In this document: in pieces, positions 1-6,522 of the stretch
Layout: each line of letters begins with the position of its first letter
Numbering within the stretch: the first letter of the stretch is position 1
Assembly: GCA_035713725.1 (NCBI GenBank)
Contig: DASTMZ010000187.1
Span: 1-8,582, forward strand
Reading direction: 5' to 3'
DNA length: 8,582 nucleotides
Source: DASQPR01 sp035713725
GTDB lineage: Bacteria; Actinomycetota; Actinomycetes; Mycobacteriales; Micromonosporaceae
Position numbers and translations under genes: made by a program
The notes under the pieces: model-generated
Databases searched by the model: none
Seen by the model: the letters and a program-made list of their open reading frames with translations, nothing else
Told to the model about the DNA's origin: nothing

Positions 1-124
1 CGAAGACCGGACCGGCGTGCGCGCTGGTCCGGAAATGTTCGCGCGGATTCGCATCCGGCCGTGTGAAGAAACCGGCACCCGGCGCGTAGAGCGCCTCGGC
101 CATGGCGTCCGTCCAGCGACGCAC
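1..124 (-). CDS. MidA/DUF185-family SAM-dependent methyltransferase, N-terminal fragment (runs off left edge)
   Basis: The reverse strand encodes a 41-residue N-terminus beginning VRRWTDAMAEALY and continuing with GFFTRPD and HFRTSAHAGPVF, then leaves the window. The pattern (RW.DAM..ALY..G.GFF.R, then HFRTS.HA.P.F) matches the start of actinobacterial COG1565/DUF185 methyltransferases. These are relatives of mitochondrial NDUFAF7/MidA, which methylates an arginine of a complex I subunit; the bacterial substrate is generally unknown. The GTG start at 124 is supported by AAGGAG at 139-134 with a 9-base gap, and I see no ATG or GTG in frame just upstream. The gene diverges from the membrane-protein gene at 225, leaving 100 bases for two promoters. 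The SAM-binding motifs lie outside the window, so the family call rests on the short N-terminal pattern. Confidence 0.75.
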   Translation of the reverse strand, partial: MRRWTDAMAEALYAPGAGFFTRPDANPREHFRTSAHAGPVF

Positions 125-133
125 CGTTGCTCG

Positions 134-139
134 CTCCTT
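134..139 (-). promoter_or_regulatory. Shine-Dalgarno site of the methyltransferase gene
   Basis: AAGGAG on the minus strand sits 9 bases before the GTG at 124. It is a near-ideal ribosome binding site and is the main evidence that this short fragment is a real gene start. Confidence 0.7.
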
Positions 140-214
140 CGGGATCTCGGCTGGCTCGATGTGGGGTCGCGCGGCGCGACGCTCGGTCCTAGGCTTCGCG
201 CGACCCCTCGGTAC

Positions 215-218
215 GGAG
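215..218 (+). promoter_or_regulatory. Shine-Dalgarno site deciding the start of the YcxB-like gene
   Basis: GGAG ends 6 bases before the ATG at 225. It selects this start over the upstream in-frame ATG at 102, which would place the coding region over the divergent methyltransferase start. A TAGGCT at 190-195 is a possible -10 box, but I see no matching -35. Confidence 0.5.
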
Positions 219-224
219 CCTGGC

Positions 225-812
225 ATGCGCATCGAGTTCACCAAATCACCGGACCCGGCACGGGATCGCCGGCATCTGAGGATGCAGATTTCATATCAGT
301 TTCGTCGGCGCAGGTGGGCGTTCATCTTGATCGTCGCTTTGGTGGCGGTCGCCGGGTTGGGGAACATCGCGAGCGGCGACCGAGCCGTGGGCTGGACCGT
401 GGTGGCCGTGGCCATCTGCTATGCCGCGCTCCTGCCGCTCGCCCTGTGGTCGAACACGCGTCGAATCGCGCGATGGTATGCCAAGGCGAACAGCGTTCCG
501 GTCGGCATCGCCATCACCGATGTGGACATCACGTTCTCGTCGCCGTGGCACCAGAACTCGTGGGCGTGGTTCGGCATCGACACGGTGGCCGACCTGCGAC
601 AGGTTCTCATTGCTCGCTGCGGCGACGCGCCGGTCTTCGTGATTCCGGTGGACTGCATGGCTCCGAACGACGCCGCCGAGTTGCGCGCATTTCTCGCCCA
701 ACGGGGGCTGCTCGGTCGCGCGGTGCGGCGCACCAAGATCGCTGCCGCCGACGCGCCGGAGCCCGTCGCGGGACCGCCGGCCGTGCGCAGCTCGACGCCG
801 CCACCCGACTAA
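225..812 (+). CDS. Two-helix membrane protein with YcxB-like C-terminal domain, unknown function
   Basis: The 195-residue product has a basic N-terminus, two hydrophobic segments at about residues 31-50 and 56-76, and a cytoplasmic-looking C-terminal part. Residues 92-165 follow the YcxB-like pattern: a strand of the type ITDVDITF, a W-W-F-GID segment, a strand ending in VFVIP (136-141), and a helix with AELRAFLAQ. YcxB-like proteins are small membrane proteins without an assigned reaction. The tail after residue 170 is Ala/Pro-rich and probably disordered. The start at ATG 225 is chosen for its GGAG site and because a longer frame would overlap the divergent gene. It lies 122 bases upstream of the DUF2520 gene on the same strand. 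In M. tuberculosis a different membrane-protein gene lies just upstream of the DUF2520 gene; I do not see that protein's features here. The family call is from pattern only. Confidence 0.72.
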   Translation: MRIEFTKSPDPARDRRHLRMQISYQFRRRRWAFILIVALVAVAGLGNIASGDRAVGWTVVAVAICYAALLPLALWSNTRRIARWYAKANSVPVGIAITDVDITFSSPWHQNSWAWFGIDTVADLRQVLIARCGDAPVFVIPVDCMAPNDAAELRAFLAQRGLLGRAVRRTKIAAADAPEPVAGPPAVRSSTPPPD

Positions 813-848
813 CCGCCCAGCGCCAGTTCAGCCGCGCCCAAGGCGCGA

Positions 849-862
849 GTGAATGTCTTCAC
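849..862. repeat. Small inverted repeat upstream of the DUF2520-panC pair
   Basis: GTGAA-TGTC-TTCAC has 5-bp arms and a 4-base centre, in the 122-base gap before the DUF2520 gene. It may be an operator, but arms this short are expected by chance. A GATACT at 892-897 could be a -10 box; no convincing -35 partner is present. Confidence 0.25.
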
Positions 863-934
863 ATGTCCTTTATCGGGCGGGTTGCCGGAGCGATACTTGC
901 GATCGACCGGTACCCCACCGAAGAGGACTGGATC

Positions 935-1963
935 ATGGCAACCCGTAGCGTGTCCGTGCGCGCTGGGCGACCCGCGACTACCACGTCGCCAGCGGCGCCC
1001 CTCGCCGTTCCCGCGGCAACCGACACCACCGCCGCGGCCCCCCCGGCAATCGACACCACCGTCGCGGCGCCCGCGGCAATCGACACCTCAGCCCTGACGA
1101 TCGGCATCGTCGGTGCCGGTCGGGTCGGCAGCGCGCTTGGCGGCGCGCTCGCCGGGACGGGGCACCGCATCACCGGTGCTTCCGGGCGTTCGGACGCGAC
1201 ACGCTCGCGGATCGCCAGCCTGCCCGGCGCCGTACGCCGCCGTCCCGTCGACGTCGTACGCAACGCCGACCTCGTCATCGTCGCTGTGCCGGACGACGTC
1301 CTCGCGCCGCTCATCGCCGACCTCGGTGAGTCGGGCGCGTTCCGTCCGGGCGTGATCGTCGCGCACACCTCCGGTGCGCACGGCATCGGCATCCTGCATC
1401 CGGCCACCGCGCGTGGCGCGCTGCCGCTCGCGCTCCACCCGGCCATGACGTTCACCGGTGCCGACGCCGATGTCGGACTGCTGACCAGCGGCATCACGTT
1501 CGGCGTCACGGCGCCGGACGAGTTGCGCGCGGTTGCAATGGATCTGGTCGCGGAGCTTGGCGGCGCCATCGAGTGGATCGACGACAGCCACCGGGCGCTC
1601 TACCACACCGCTCTAGCGCACGGCGCGAACCACCTCGTCACGCTGGTGAACGAGGCGTTGGACCGGCTGCGCGATGCTGGCGTCGTTCACCCGGAGCAGG
1701 TCCTCAGCCCGCTCCTGCATGCGGCGCTCGACAACGCGTTGGCAATGGGCGACGCGGCGCTGACCGGGCCGGTGTCGCGTGGCGACGCCAATACCGTCGC
1801 TCGCCACCTCGACACGCTCGACGAGTACGCGCCCGACTCGGTACCCGTCTATCTCGAACTGGCCCGCCGCACCGCGGACCGGGCGATCTCCGCGGGTCGC
1901 ATCTCGCCGTCGGCGGCGGCGCCGCTGCTCGGGGTGCTCGCTCGTCGGCCTGCGGAGCGATAG
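935..1963 (+). CDS. Rossmann-fold and DUF2520 domain protein, dehydrogenase-like
   Basis: The 342-residue product starts with an unusual Ala/Pro/Thr-rich extension (about 1-53). A Rossmann domain follows with GAGRVG at 60-65, then VAVPDDVL (117-123) and HTSGA (144-148). The DUF2520 half carries LHPAMTFTG (167-175), YHTALAHGANHLVTLV (223-238) and ALTGPVSRGD (275-284). This signature is typical of the gene directly upstream of panC in actinomycetes (Rv3603c in M. tuberculosis). The fold is that of 6-phosphogluconate/ketopantoate reductase-type enzymes; no reaction is proven, and a role in pantoate supply is my inference from the operon. ATG 935 has AGAGGA-like sequence at 921-927 with a 7-base gap. 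An in-frame ATG at 863 lacks a ribosome site, and the open frame upstream of that only shadows the previous gene. Its TAG overlaps the panC GTG by one base, so translation is probably coupled. Confidence 0.9.
   Translation: MATRSVSVRAGRPATTTSPAAPLAVPAATDTTAAAPPAIDTTVAAPAAIDTSALTIGIVGAGRVGSALGGALAGTGHRITGASGRSDATRSRIASLPGAVRRRPVDVVRNADLVIVAVPDDVLAPLIADLGESGAFRPGVIVAHTSGAHGIGILHPATARGALPLALHPAMTFTGADADVGLLTSGITFGVTAPDELRAVAMDLVAELGGAIEWIDDSHRALYHTALAHGANHLVTLVNEALDRLRDAGVVHPEQVLSPLLHAALDNALAMGDAALTGPVSRGDANTVARHLDTLDEYAPDSVPVYLELARRTADRAISAGRISPSAAAPLLGVLARRPAER
1014..1087 (+). repeat. 30-bp coding tandem repeat in the DUF2520 N-terminal extension
   Basis: The sequence starting CGGCAAYCGACACC repeats with an exact 30-base period at 1014, 1044 and 1074 (two full units and about half of a third). 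The units encode ATDTTAAAPP, AIDTTVAAPA and AIDT. The period is a multiple of three, so unit gain or loss keeps the frame. It lies ahead of the conserved Rossmann core and probably forms a flexible linker. Confidence 0.85.
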
Positions 1964-2877
1964 TGACCGAGCCGATCATCGCGCGGACCCGCGCCGACCT
2001 GGCCGCCGCGCGTGCGAAGCTCGACGGCACGGTCGGCGTCGTCATGACTATGGGTGCGCTGCACGAGGGGCACGACGCGCTGATCCGGGCGGCCACGTCA
2101 CGCGCGGACCACGTGCTCGTCACGATCTTCGTCAACCCGTTGCAGTTCGGGCCGAACGAGGACTTCGATCGCTACCCGCGCCCGTTCGATGACGACCTCG
2201 CGCGGTGTGCATCGCTCGGCGTCGACGTCGTCTTCGCGCCGCCGACCGAGGTCATGTATCCGGACGGCGACCCGCAAGTACGCGTGAATCCCGGCGCCCG
2301 CGCAGAAATCCTCGAGGGCGCGAGCCGACCCGGTTTCTTCCACGGCGTGCTGACCGTCGTGATGAAGCTGCTGCAGCTCACGCGGCCGGACTACACATTC
2401 TTCGGCGAGAAGGACTACCAGCAGGTCGCGCTCGTCCGCCAGATGGTCGCGGACCTGAACGTACCGGTCGAGATCGTCGGCGTGCCGACCGAGCGGGAAG
2501 ACGATGGCCTGGCCAAGTCGAGCCGCAACACGTACCTATCGGTCGCTGGACGCGCCGCTTCACTAGCCCTGTCCGCGGCGCTCCGCGCCGGCGCGGAGGC
2601 GGCGTCGAGAGGCGTCGGGCCGGACGCCACTGTCGCGGCCGCTGTCGACGAATTCACCCGTCGTGCAGCCGTGTCGACCGAACCTGTCGAACTCGATTAC
2701 CTGGTGCTCACCGCGCCCGATCTCGGCCCGGCACCCGAATCTGGGCCGGCGCGATTGCTCGTCGCGGCGTGGATCGGTCGGGACGCCGATGCCGGACGGC
2801 CGGGTACGCGACTGATCGACAACGGCCCGGTGACGCTAGCCTGGCGGCTTCCGTCCCATGATCGCGACGATCGATGA
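1963..2877 (+). CDS. panC: Pantothenate synthetase (pantoate--beta-alanine ligase)
   Basis: PanC condenses pantoate and beta-alanine with ATP in the cytoplasm to give pantothenate, the CoA precursor. The 304-residue product shows the nucleotidyltransferase HIGH-type motif in TMGALHEGH (H34, H37), the FVNPLQFG segment with Q61, FFGEKDYQQ with K150 and D151 (147-154), and the KMSKS-like AKSSRNTYL (184-192). The C-terminal dimerisation part ends in LVAAWIG and TRLIDN, with about nine extra residues (RDADAGRPG) between them compared with the usual VG-TRLIDN arrangement. The GTG at 1963 is chosen because the family N-terminus begins here, GGAG lies at 1954-1957, and it overlaps the preceding TAG. 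Residue 185 is Lys where Met or Leu is common before SSRN. No panD follows, so beta-alanine must come from a gene elsewhere or another route. Confidence 0.97.
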   Translation: MTEPIIARTRADLAAARAKLDGTVGVVMTMGALHEGHDALIRAATSRADHVLVTIFVNPLQFGPNEDFDRYPRPFDDDLARCASLGVDVVFAPPTEVMYPDGDPQVRVNPGARAEILEGASRPGFFHGVLTVVMKLLQLTRPDYTFFGEKDYQQVALVRQMVADLNVPVEIVGVPTEREDDGLAKSSRNTYLSVAGRAASLALSAALRAGAEAASRGVGPDATVAAAVDEFTRRAAVSTEPVELDYLVLTAPDLGPAPESGPARLLVAAWIGRDADAGRPGTRLIDNGPVTLAWRLPSHDRDDR

Positions 2878-2905
2878 CGGTATCGCGCGGCGTGTTACCG
2901 GACGG

Positions 2906-2911
2906 TAGTAT
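2906..2911 (+). promoter_or_regulatory. Possible -10 box upstream of the two-module cysteine protein
   Basis: TAGTAT fits the actinobacterial TANNNT -10 pattern and lies 44 bases before the ATG at 2950, with GGGAGGG at 2933-2939 as ribosome site. No -35 at a proper distance is evident. If used, it would separate panC from the following genes. Confidence 0.3.
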
Positions 2912-2949
2912 CCTCGCGGTTCCGCCGAGGCCGGGAGGGTCGCATTTCG

Positions 2950-3834
2950 ATGAGCCGTCGCTGGTTCCCGCCGGTCATCGCGGTCGTCGTCCTCGCCGCG
3001 GTCGGCCTCGGGTTGTGGCTCGCGAACCGATCCGCACCGATCCCGACAACCGCTCCGGTGACCGCGCCGCGAGCCGGCTCGTGCTGGAACGTCGACGACA
3101 AGTCGATCGCCGGACAACTGCCGTGGTCGGGCCGACCGGTGCCGTGCAGCGCGCCGCACACCGCCGAGATCGTGTCGGTCGGTCAGGTCGACGCCAAGCT
3201 GGTGCGCGCAGCACAGCACGACAAGGGTCAGGACGCGCAGTTGAACGCGTTCGTGATGGCCACGAGTGCCCGTGCCACGTGCGTAGACAAGGCCGGCTCG
3301 TACGTCGGCGGTGCCTGGCGCGGCGCCCAGCTGACCGTCTATCCGGACTTCGTCGCGCCGGCCCGCAACGGCTTCTTCGCGTGCGTCATCGCGCAGGTAG
3401 CCGACCCGGGTGGCACTCGTGTGGTGAGCCGCAATGCGAGCCTCGCCGGCGCGCTCACCGGCGCATCGGCCGACGCCCTCAGCATCGACTGCGTCGCCGA
3501 CGACTCTGGCGCGCCGGCCACGCTGAAATTTGTCGCATGTGGCCAACCACACACGTCCGAGTTCGTCGGCCTCTACACCGTCACGCCGGCCAACGCGCCC
3601 TACAACGGGACTGCGATCCAGACCGCCGTGTCCGGCGGCTGCCAGCAACTTGTCGATTCATTCATCGGTCTCACCGGCGGGCAAACCCGCTCCGACCTGC
3701 GGATTTCCGAGGTCGGGCCGGATTCGGCAAACCTGTGGGCCGGTAGCGACCAGACGTTCGCGTGCTACGCGTCGGCGTCCGTGCCGTGGGTGGGATCGCT
3801 CAAGGGGCTGGGGACCCGGCCGCTGCCGCACTGA
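2950..3834 (+). CDS. Membrane-anchored extracytoplasmic protein with duplicated four-Cys, septum-formation-like module
   Basis: The 294-residue product has one N-terminal membrane segment (about 6-25) after MSRRW, then a Pro/Thr-rich linker and two related extracytoplasmic modules. Module 1 has C45, C66, C111 and C145 with VPC..PHTAE at 64-73. Module 2 has C181, C197, C231 and C272 with VAC..PHTSE at 195-204. This Cys-x2-PHTxE pattern is that of the actinobacterial Septum_form domain; despite the Pfam name its biochemical role is not established. Eight regularly placed cysteines suggest disulfides outside the membrane. GGGAGGG lies 10 bases before the ATG. The gene starts 72 bases after panC and ends 22 bases before the chosen nadB start, so it probably shares an mRNA with nadB. 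Nothing in it suggests cofactor synthesis. A lipoprotein is unlikely because no lipobox cysteine follows the hydrophobic stretch. Confidence 0.8.
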   Translation: MSRRWFPPVIAVVVLAAVGLGLWLANRSAPIPTTAPVTAPRAGSCWNVDDKSIAGQLPWSGRPVPCSAPHTAEIVSVGQVDAKLVRAAQHDKGQDAQLNAFVMATSARATCVDKAGSYVGGAWRGAQLTVYPDFVAPARNGFFACVIAQVADPGGTRVVSRNASLAGALTGASADALSIDCVADDSGAPATLKFVACGQPHTSEFVGLYTVTPANAPYNGTAIQTAVSGGCQQLVDSFIGLTGGQTRSDLRISEVGPDSANLWAGSDQTFACYASASVPWVGSLKGLGTRPLPH

Positions 3835-3856
3835 CGCGGTGACCAAGACTGGAGAC

Positions 3857-5545
3857 ATGGACCTGCCGCGCTCACAGCGCCGCCCGTCGGTGCCGCGCCG
3901 CCTCCCCGCGCCGTTGCCGGGGTGGTCGGAGACCACCGACGTGGTGGTGATCGGTTCCGGCGTTGCCGGGCTCACCGCCGCGCTACACCTGCGGGAAGCC
4001 GGGCTGCACGTCACGGTGGTCACGAAGGTCAACATCGACGATGGTTCGACCCGCTGGGCGCAGGGCGGCATCGCAGCGGTTCTCGATCCGTACGACTCGC
4101 CGGCGGCGCATGCGGCGGATACCCTCGTCGCCGGCGTTGGACTGTGCGACGAAGCCGCCGTTGACGTACTCGTGACGGAGGGCCCGACGCGGGTACGCGA
4201 ATTGATGCGCTGGGGCGCCGAGTTCGACCGCCACGCGGACGGCTCGCTGATGCTCACTCGCGAAGGCGGCCATCACGCGAACCGCATCGTGCACGCCGGC
4301 GGCGACGCGACCGGCGCCGAGGTTCAGCGCGCGCTGCACGCACTCGTGATGCGCGACCCGTGGATCCGGCTGGTCGAGCATGCGCTCGTTCTCGACCTGC
4401 TGCGTGGCCCGGACGGCTCGGCGTGCGGTGTCACGCTGCACGTGCTCGGCGAGGGATCCGACGACGGCGTCGGTGCCATCCTGGCGCGCGCCGTGGTCCT
4501 CGCGACCGGTGGCATGGGCCAGATGTACGCGTCGACGACGAACCCCATCGTGTCGACCGGCGACGGTGTCGCGCTCGCATTGCGCGCCGGCGCAGTGGTC
4601 ACCGACATCGAGTTCGTACAGTTCCATCCGACCGCGCTCGTAGTCCCGGCCGGGCCTGGTGGCGTACGCAGTGCCCAACAATCGCTGGTGTCGGAAGCGA
4701 TGCGGGGCGAGGGCGCGCACCTCGTCGACGCGGACGGTCGGCGTTTCATGGTCGGGCAGCACGAACTCGCTGAACTCGCGCCGCGCGACGTGGTCGCCAA
4801 GGGGATCCACCGCGTACTGCTCGCGACCGGTGCCGACCACGTGTTCCTGGACGCGCGTCACATCCCGGATCTGACCACGAGATTCCCCACCATCACGGCG
4901 GCCTGCCGCGCGGCGGGCGTCGACCCGATGGTTGACCCGATCCCGGTCGCGCCGGCGGCGCACTACGCGAGCGGCGGCGTCCGTACGGATCTCGATGGTG
5001 GTACGTCGATCCCGCGCCTCTACGCGTGCGGCGAGGTGGCCTGCACCGGCGTACACGGCGCGAACCGCCTCGCGTCGAACTCTTTGCTAGAGGGACTGGT
5101 GTTCGCGCGGCGCATCGCCGAACATCTCGCCCGCGACCTGCCGCCGCAGGCGGACCCGGTAGTCGACAACGCGTCATCGCACCCGGCGGAGGCGTGGGCG
5201 GTCGACGATTCGATCCGCGGTGAGTTGCAGCGGGCGATGACACGGGGAGCGGGCGTGCTCCGCTCGGGCGACTCGCTGGCGGCGACCGCCGTGACGCTGG
5301 ACTCGCTGGCGGCGCGCCGCGCGGTCGCGAACACCGCCAACTGGGAGGCCGCGAATCTGTTGACCGTCGCGTCGGCGCTGGTCGCGGCGGCATCGAAGCG
5401 CGCGGAGACACGCGGGTGCCACTGGCGAGAAGACTTCCCGGACGCGGATCCGGAGTGGCTCGGCCATCTCCTCGCCTCGCTGGCACCCGACGGCACCGTC
5501 GCCGAGGCGTGGCAGCCCATGCCGGTCTCCGCCGAGCACCGGTAG
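3857..5545 (+). CDS. nadB: L-aspartate oxidase
   Basis: NadB is a cytoplasmic FAD enzyme that oxidises L-aspartate to iminoaspartate for quinolinate synthesis. The 562-residue product has the FAD-binding VVVIGSGVAGL (29-39), STRWAQGGIAA (64-74), EGGHHANRIVHAGGD (136-150), ATGG (216-219) and the succinate-dehydrogenase-like catalytic positions: H257 in FHPTA, R310 in PRDVVAKG, H369 in AHYASGGV and R404 in GANRLASNSLLEG. The C-terminal helical domain ends with TRGCHWREDFP. Length fits the family. The start is uncertain. ATG 3857 has GGAG only two bases before it, which is too close; an in-frame GTG at 3839 gives six more residues but has no better site; a GTG at 3890 would be shorter. All fall before the FAD motif. 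nadA is absent from the window. nadC follows after 68 bases. Confidence 0.96.
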   Translation: MDLPRSQRRPSVPRRLPAPLPGWSETTDVVVIGSGVAGLTAALHLREAGLHVTVVTKVNIDDGSTRWAQGGIAAVLDPYDSPAAHAADTLVAGVGLCDEAAVDVLVTEGPTRVRELMRWGAEFDRHADGSLMLTREGGHHANRIVHAGGDATGAEVQRALHALVMRDPWIRLVEHALVLDLLRGPDGSACGVTLHVLGEGSDDGVGAILARAVVLATGGMGQMYASTTNPIVSTGDGVALALRAGAVVTDIEFVQFHPTALVVPAGPGGVRSAQQSLVSEAMRGEGAHLVDADGRRFMVGQHELAELAPRDVVAKGIHRVLLATGADHVFLDARHIPDLTTRFPTITAACRAAGVDPMVDPIPVAPAAHYASGGVRTDLDGGTSIPRLYACGEVACTGVHGANRLASNSLLEGLVFARRIAEHLARDLPPQADPVVDNASSHPAEAWAVDDSIRGELQRAMTRGAGVLRSGDSLAATAVTLDSLAARRAVANTANWEAANLLTVASALVAAASKRAETRGCHWREDFPDADPEWLGHLLASLAPDGTVAEAWQPMPVSAEHR

Positions 5546-5584
5546 CACCGCCGATGACGCAGCCCATGGCGAACGGTGCCGCTC

Positions 5585-5596
5585 TGTCGGCCGACA
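5585..5596. promoter_or_regulatory. 12-bp perfect palindrome upstream of nadC, possible operator
   Basis: TGTCGGCCGACA is self-complementary and lies 17 bases before the chosen nadC ATG. A second, overlapping arrangement CTGTC-N10-GACAG spans 5584-5603. The following AATTAAC (5604-5610) is unusually AT-rich for this window. One such palindrome is expected by chance in a GC-rich window of this size, so position is the only support. Confidence 0.35.
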
Positions 5597-5613
5597 CTGA
5601 CAGAATTAACAGC

Positions 5614-6522
5614 ATGCCGAGCACCATCACGGACGCGTTCGAGGCCGTTGGTCTCGATCCTGCGGCGGTCGATCGCATCGTCACGATGGCCCTGCAGGAG
5701 GATCTCGGCGGTCCGGCCGGGGTGGACGTCACGAGCGTCGCCACCATCCCAGCCGATCAGACCGACGTCGCGGACGTGGTCGCTCGCGCGGACGGAGTGG
5801 TGGCCGGGCTCGCGGTCGCCGCCGCGGTGTTCGCTCGCGTGGACCCGGGTACCCATGTGGAGATCGTGGTGGGCGACGGCGCCCGCGTGACGGACGGCGA
5901 TGTGCTCATGACGGTGTCCGGTCCGACGCGGTCGCTGCTGACCGCCGAGCGCACCGCGATCAACCTGCTCAGCCGGATGTCGGGCGTGGCCACCCACACG
6001 CGGCGGTGGGCCGATGCGCTGGCTGGCACCGGGGCGACCGTGCTCGACACTCGCAAGACGACGCCGGGGCTGCGAACGCTGGAGAAATACGCGGTGCGGG
6101 CGGGCGGCGGCACGAACAAGCGGATGGGCCTGTATGACGTCGCGATGATCAAGGACAACCACAAGCTTGCGGCGGGCTCGATCAGCGAGGCATATGCCCG
6201 GGTGCGCGCCACGTTCCCGGATGTGACCGTGCAGGTCGAGGTCGAGACCGTGGCCGAGGCCCTGGAGGCGATCGCGGCCGGCGCGGACTTCCTGCTCTGC
6301 GACAACATGACCCCGGAGCGCCTCCGCGAGGTGGTCGACGCGGTGGCCGGGCGCGCGGAACTCGAGGCGACCGGCGGTTTGACCCTCGACCGCGCACGTG
6401 CCTACGGCGAGACCGGGGTGCACTACCTGTCGGTTGGAGGGCTCACGCACTCGTCGCCGATCCTCGACATGGCGATGGATCTTCGGCCGCACCGCCCGGC
6501 GGGCGCAGCGGGCGCCGTCTAG
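5614..6522 (+). CDS. nadC: Nicotinate-nucleotide pyrophosphorylase (quinolinate phosphoribosyltransferase)
   Basis: NadC converts quinolinate and PRPP to nicotinate mononucleotide, CO2 and pyrophosphate. The 302-residue product shows ALQEDLGG (26-33), LLTAERTAINLLSRMSG (108-124, R113), LDTRKTTPGLR (144-154), EKYAVRAGGGTNKRMGLYD (157-175), IKDNH (179-183), VEVET (208-212), LCDN (228-231), EATGG (251-255) and SVGGLTHS (273-280), the complete family set. ATG 5614 is chosen because homologues begin about a dozen residues before the LDPA..VDRIV helix and because the bases before it contain a palindrome and an AT-rich patch. In-frame ATGs at 5554 and 5566 would extend the protein to 322 or 318 residues. 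None has a good ribosome site. The TAG at 6520-6522 overlaps the coaX stop on the other strand. Confidence 0.96.
   Translation: MPSTITDAFEAVGLDPAAVDRIVTMALQEDLGGPAGVDVTSVATIPADQTDVADVVARADGVVAGLAVAAAVFARVDPGTHVEIVVGDGARVTDGDVLMTVSGPTRSLLTAERTAINLLSRMSGVATHTRRWADALAGTGATVLDTRKTTPGLRTLEKYAVRAGGGTNKRMGLYDVAMIKDNHKLAAGSISEAYARVRATFPDVTVQVEVETVAEALEAIAAGADFLLCDNMTPERLREVVDAVAGRAELEATGGLTLDRARAYGETGVHYLSVGGLTHSSPILDMAMDLRPHRPAGAAGAV
6519..6522. other. Shared CTAG: overlapping stop codons of nadC and coaX
   Basis: CTAG is its own complement. Its last three bases are the nadC TAG, and the reverse complement of its first three bases is the coaX TAG. The two convergent genes therefore end inside each other with no room for an intergenic terminator. 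Confidence 0.95.

Noticed and set aside
102..224. Upstream ATG extension of the YcxB-like gene
   Set aside because: It would overlap the start and ribosome site of the divergent methyltransferase gene; ATG 225 has its own GGAG, and the family-like part lies after it.
17..934. Long plus-strand open frame in front of the DUF2520 gene
   Set aside because: It overlaps the YcxB-like gene in another frame, is rich in Arg/His/Gly as high-GC shadows are, and has no ribosome site. The DUF2520 start with a good site is at 935.
2912..2930. Small hairpin CCTCG...CGAGG before the cysteine-module gene
   Set aside because: Only five clean pairs with a bulge beyond them; it overlaps the expected transcription start and is within chance for this base composition.
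2836..3648. 270-codon minus-strand frame opposite the cysteine-module protein
   Set aside because: It has shadow composition and no recognisable motif; the plus-strand protein has a membrane segment and a duplicated cysteine pattern.
3983..5056. 357-codon minus-strand frame opposite nadB
   Set aside because: nadB explains this stretch with all FAD and catalytic motifs; the reverse frame is Arg/His-rich without family features.
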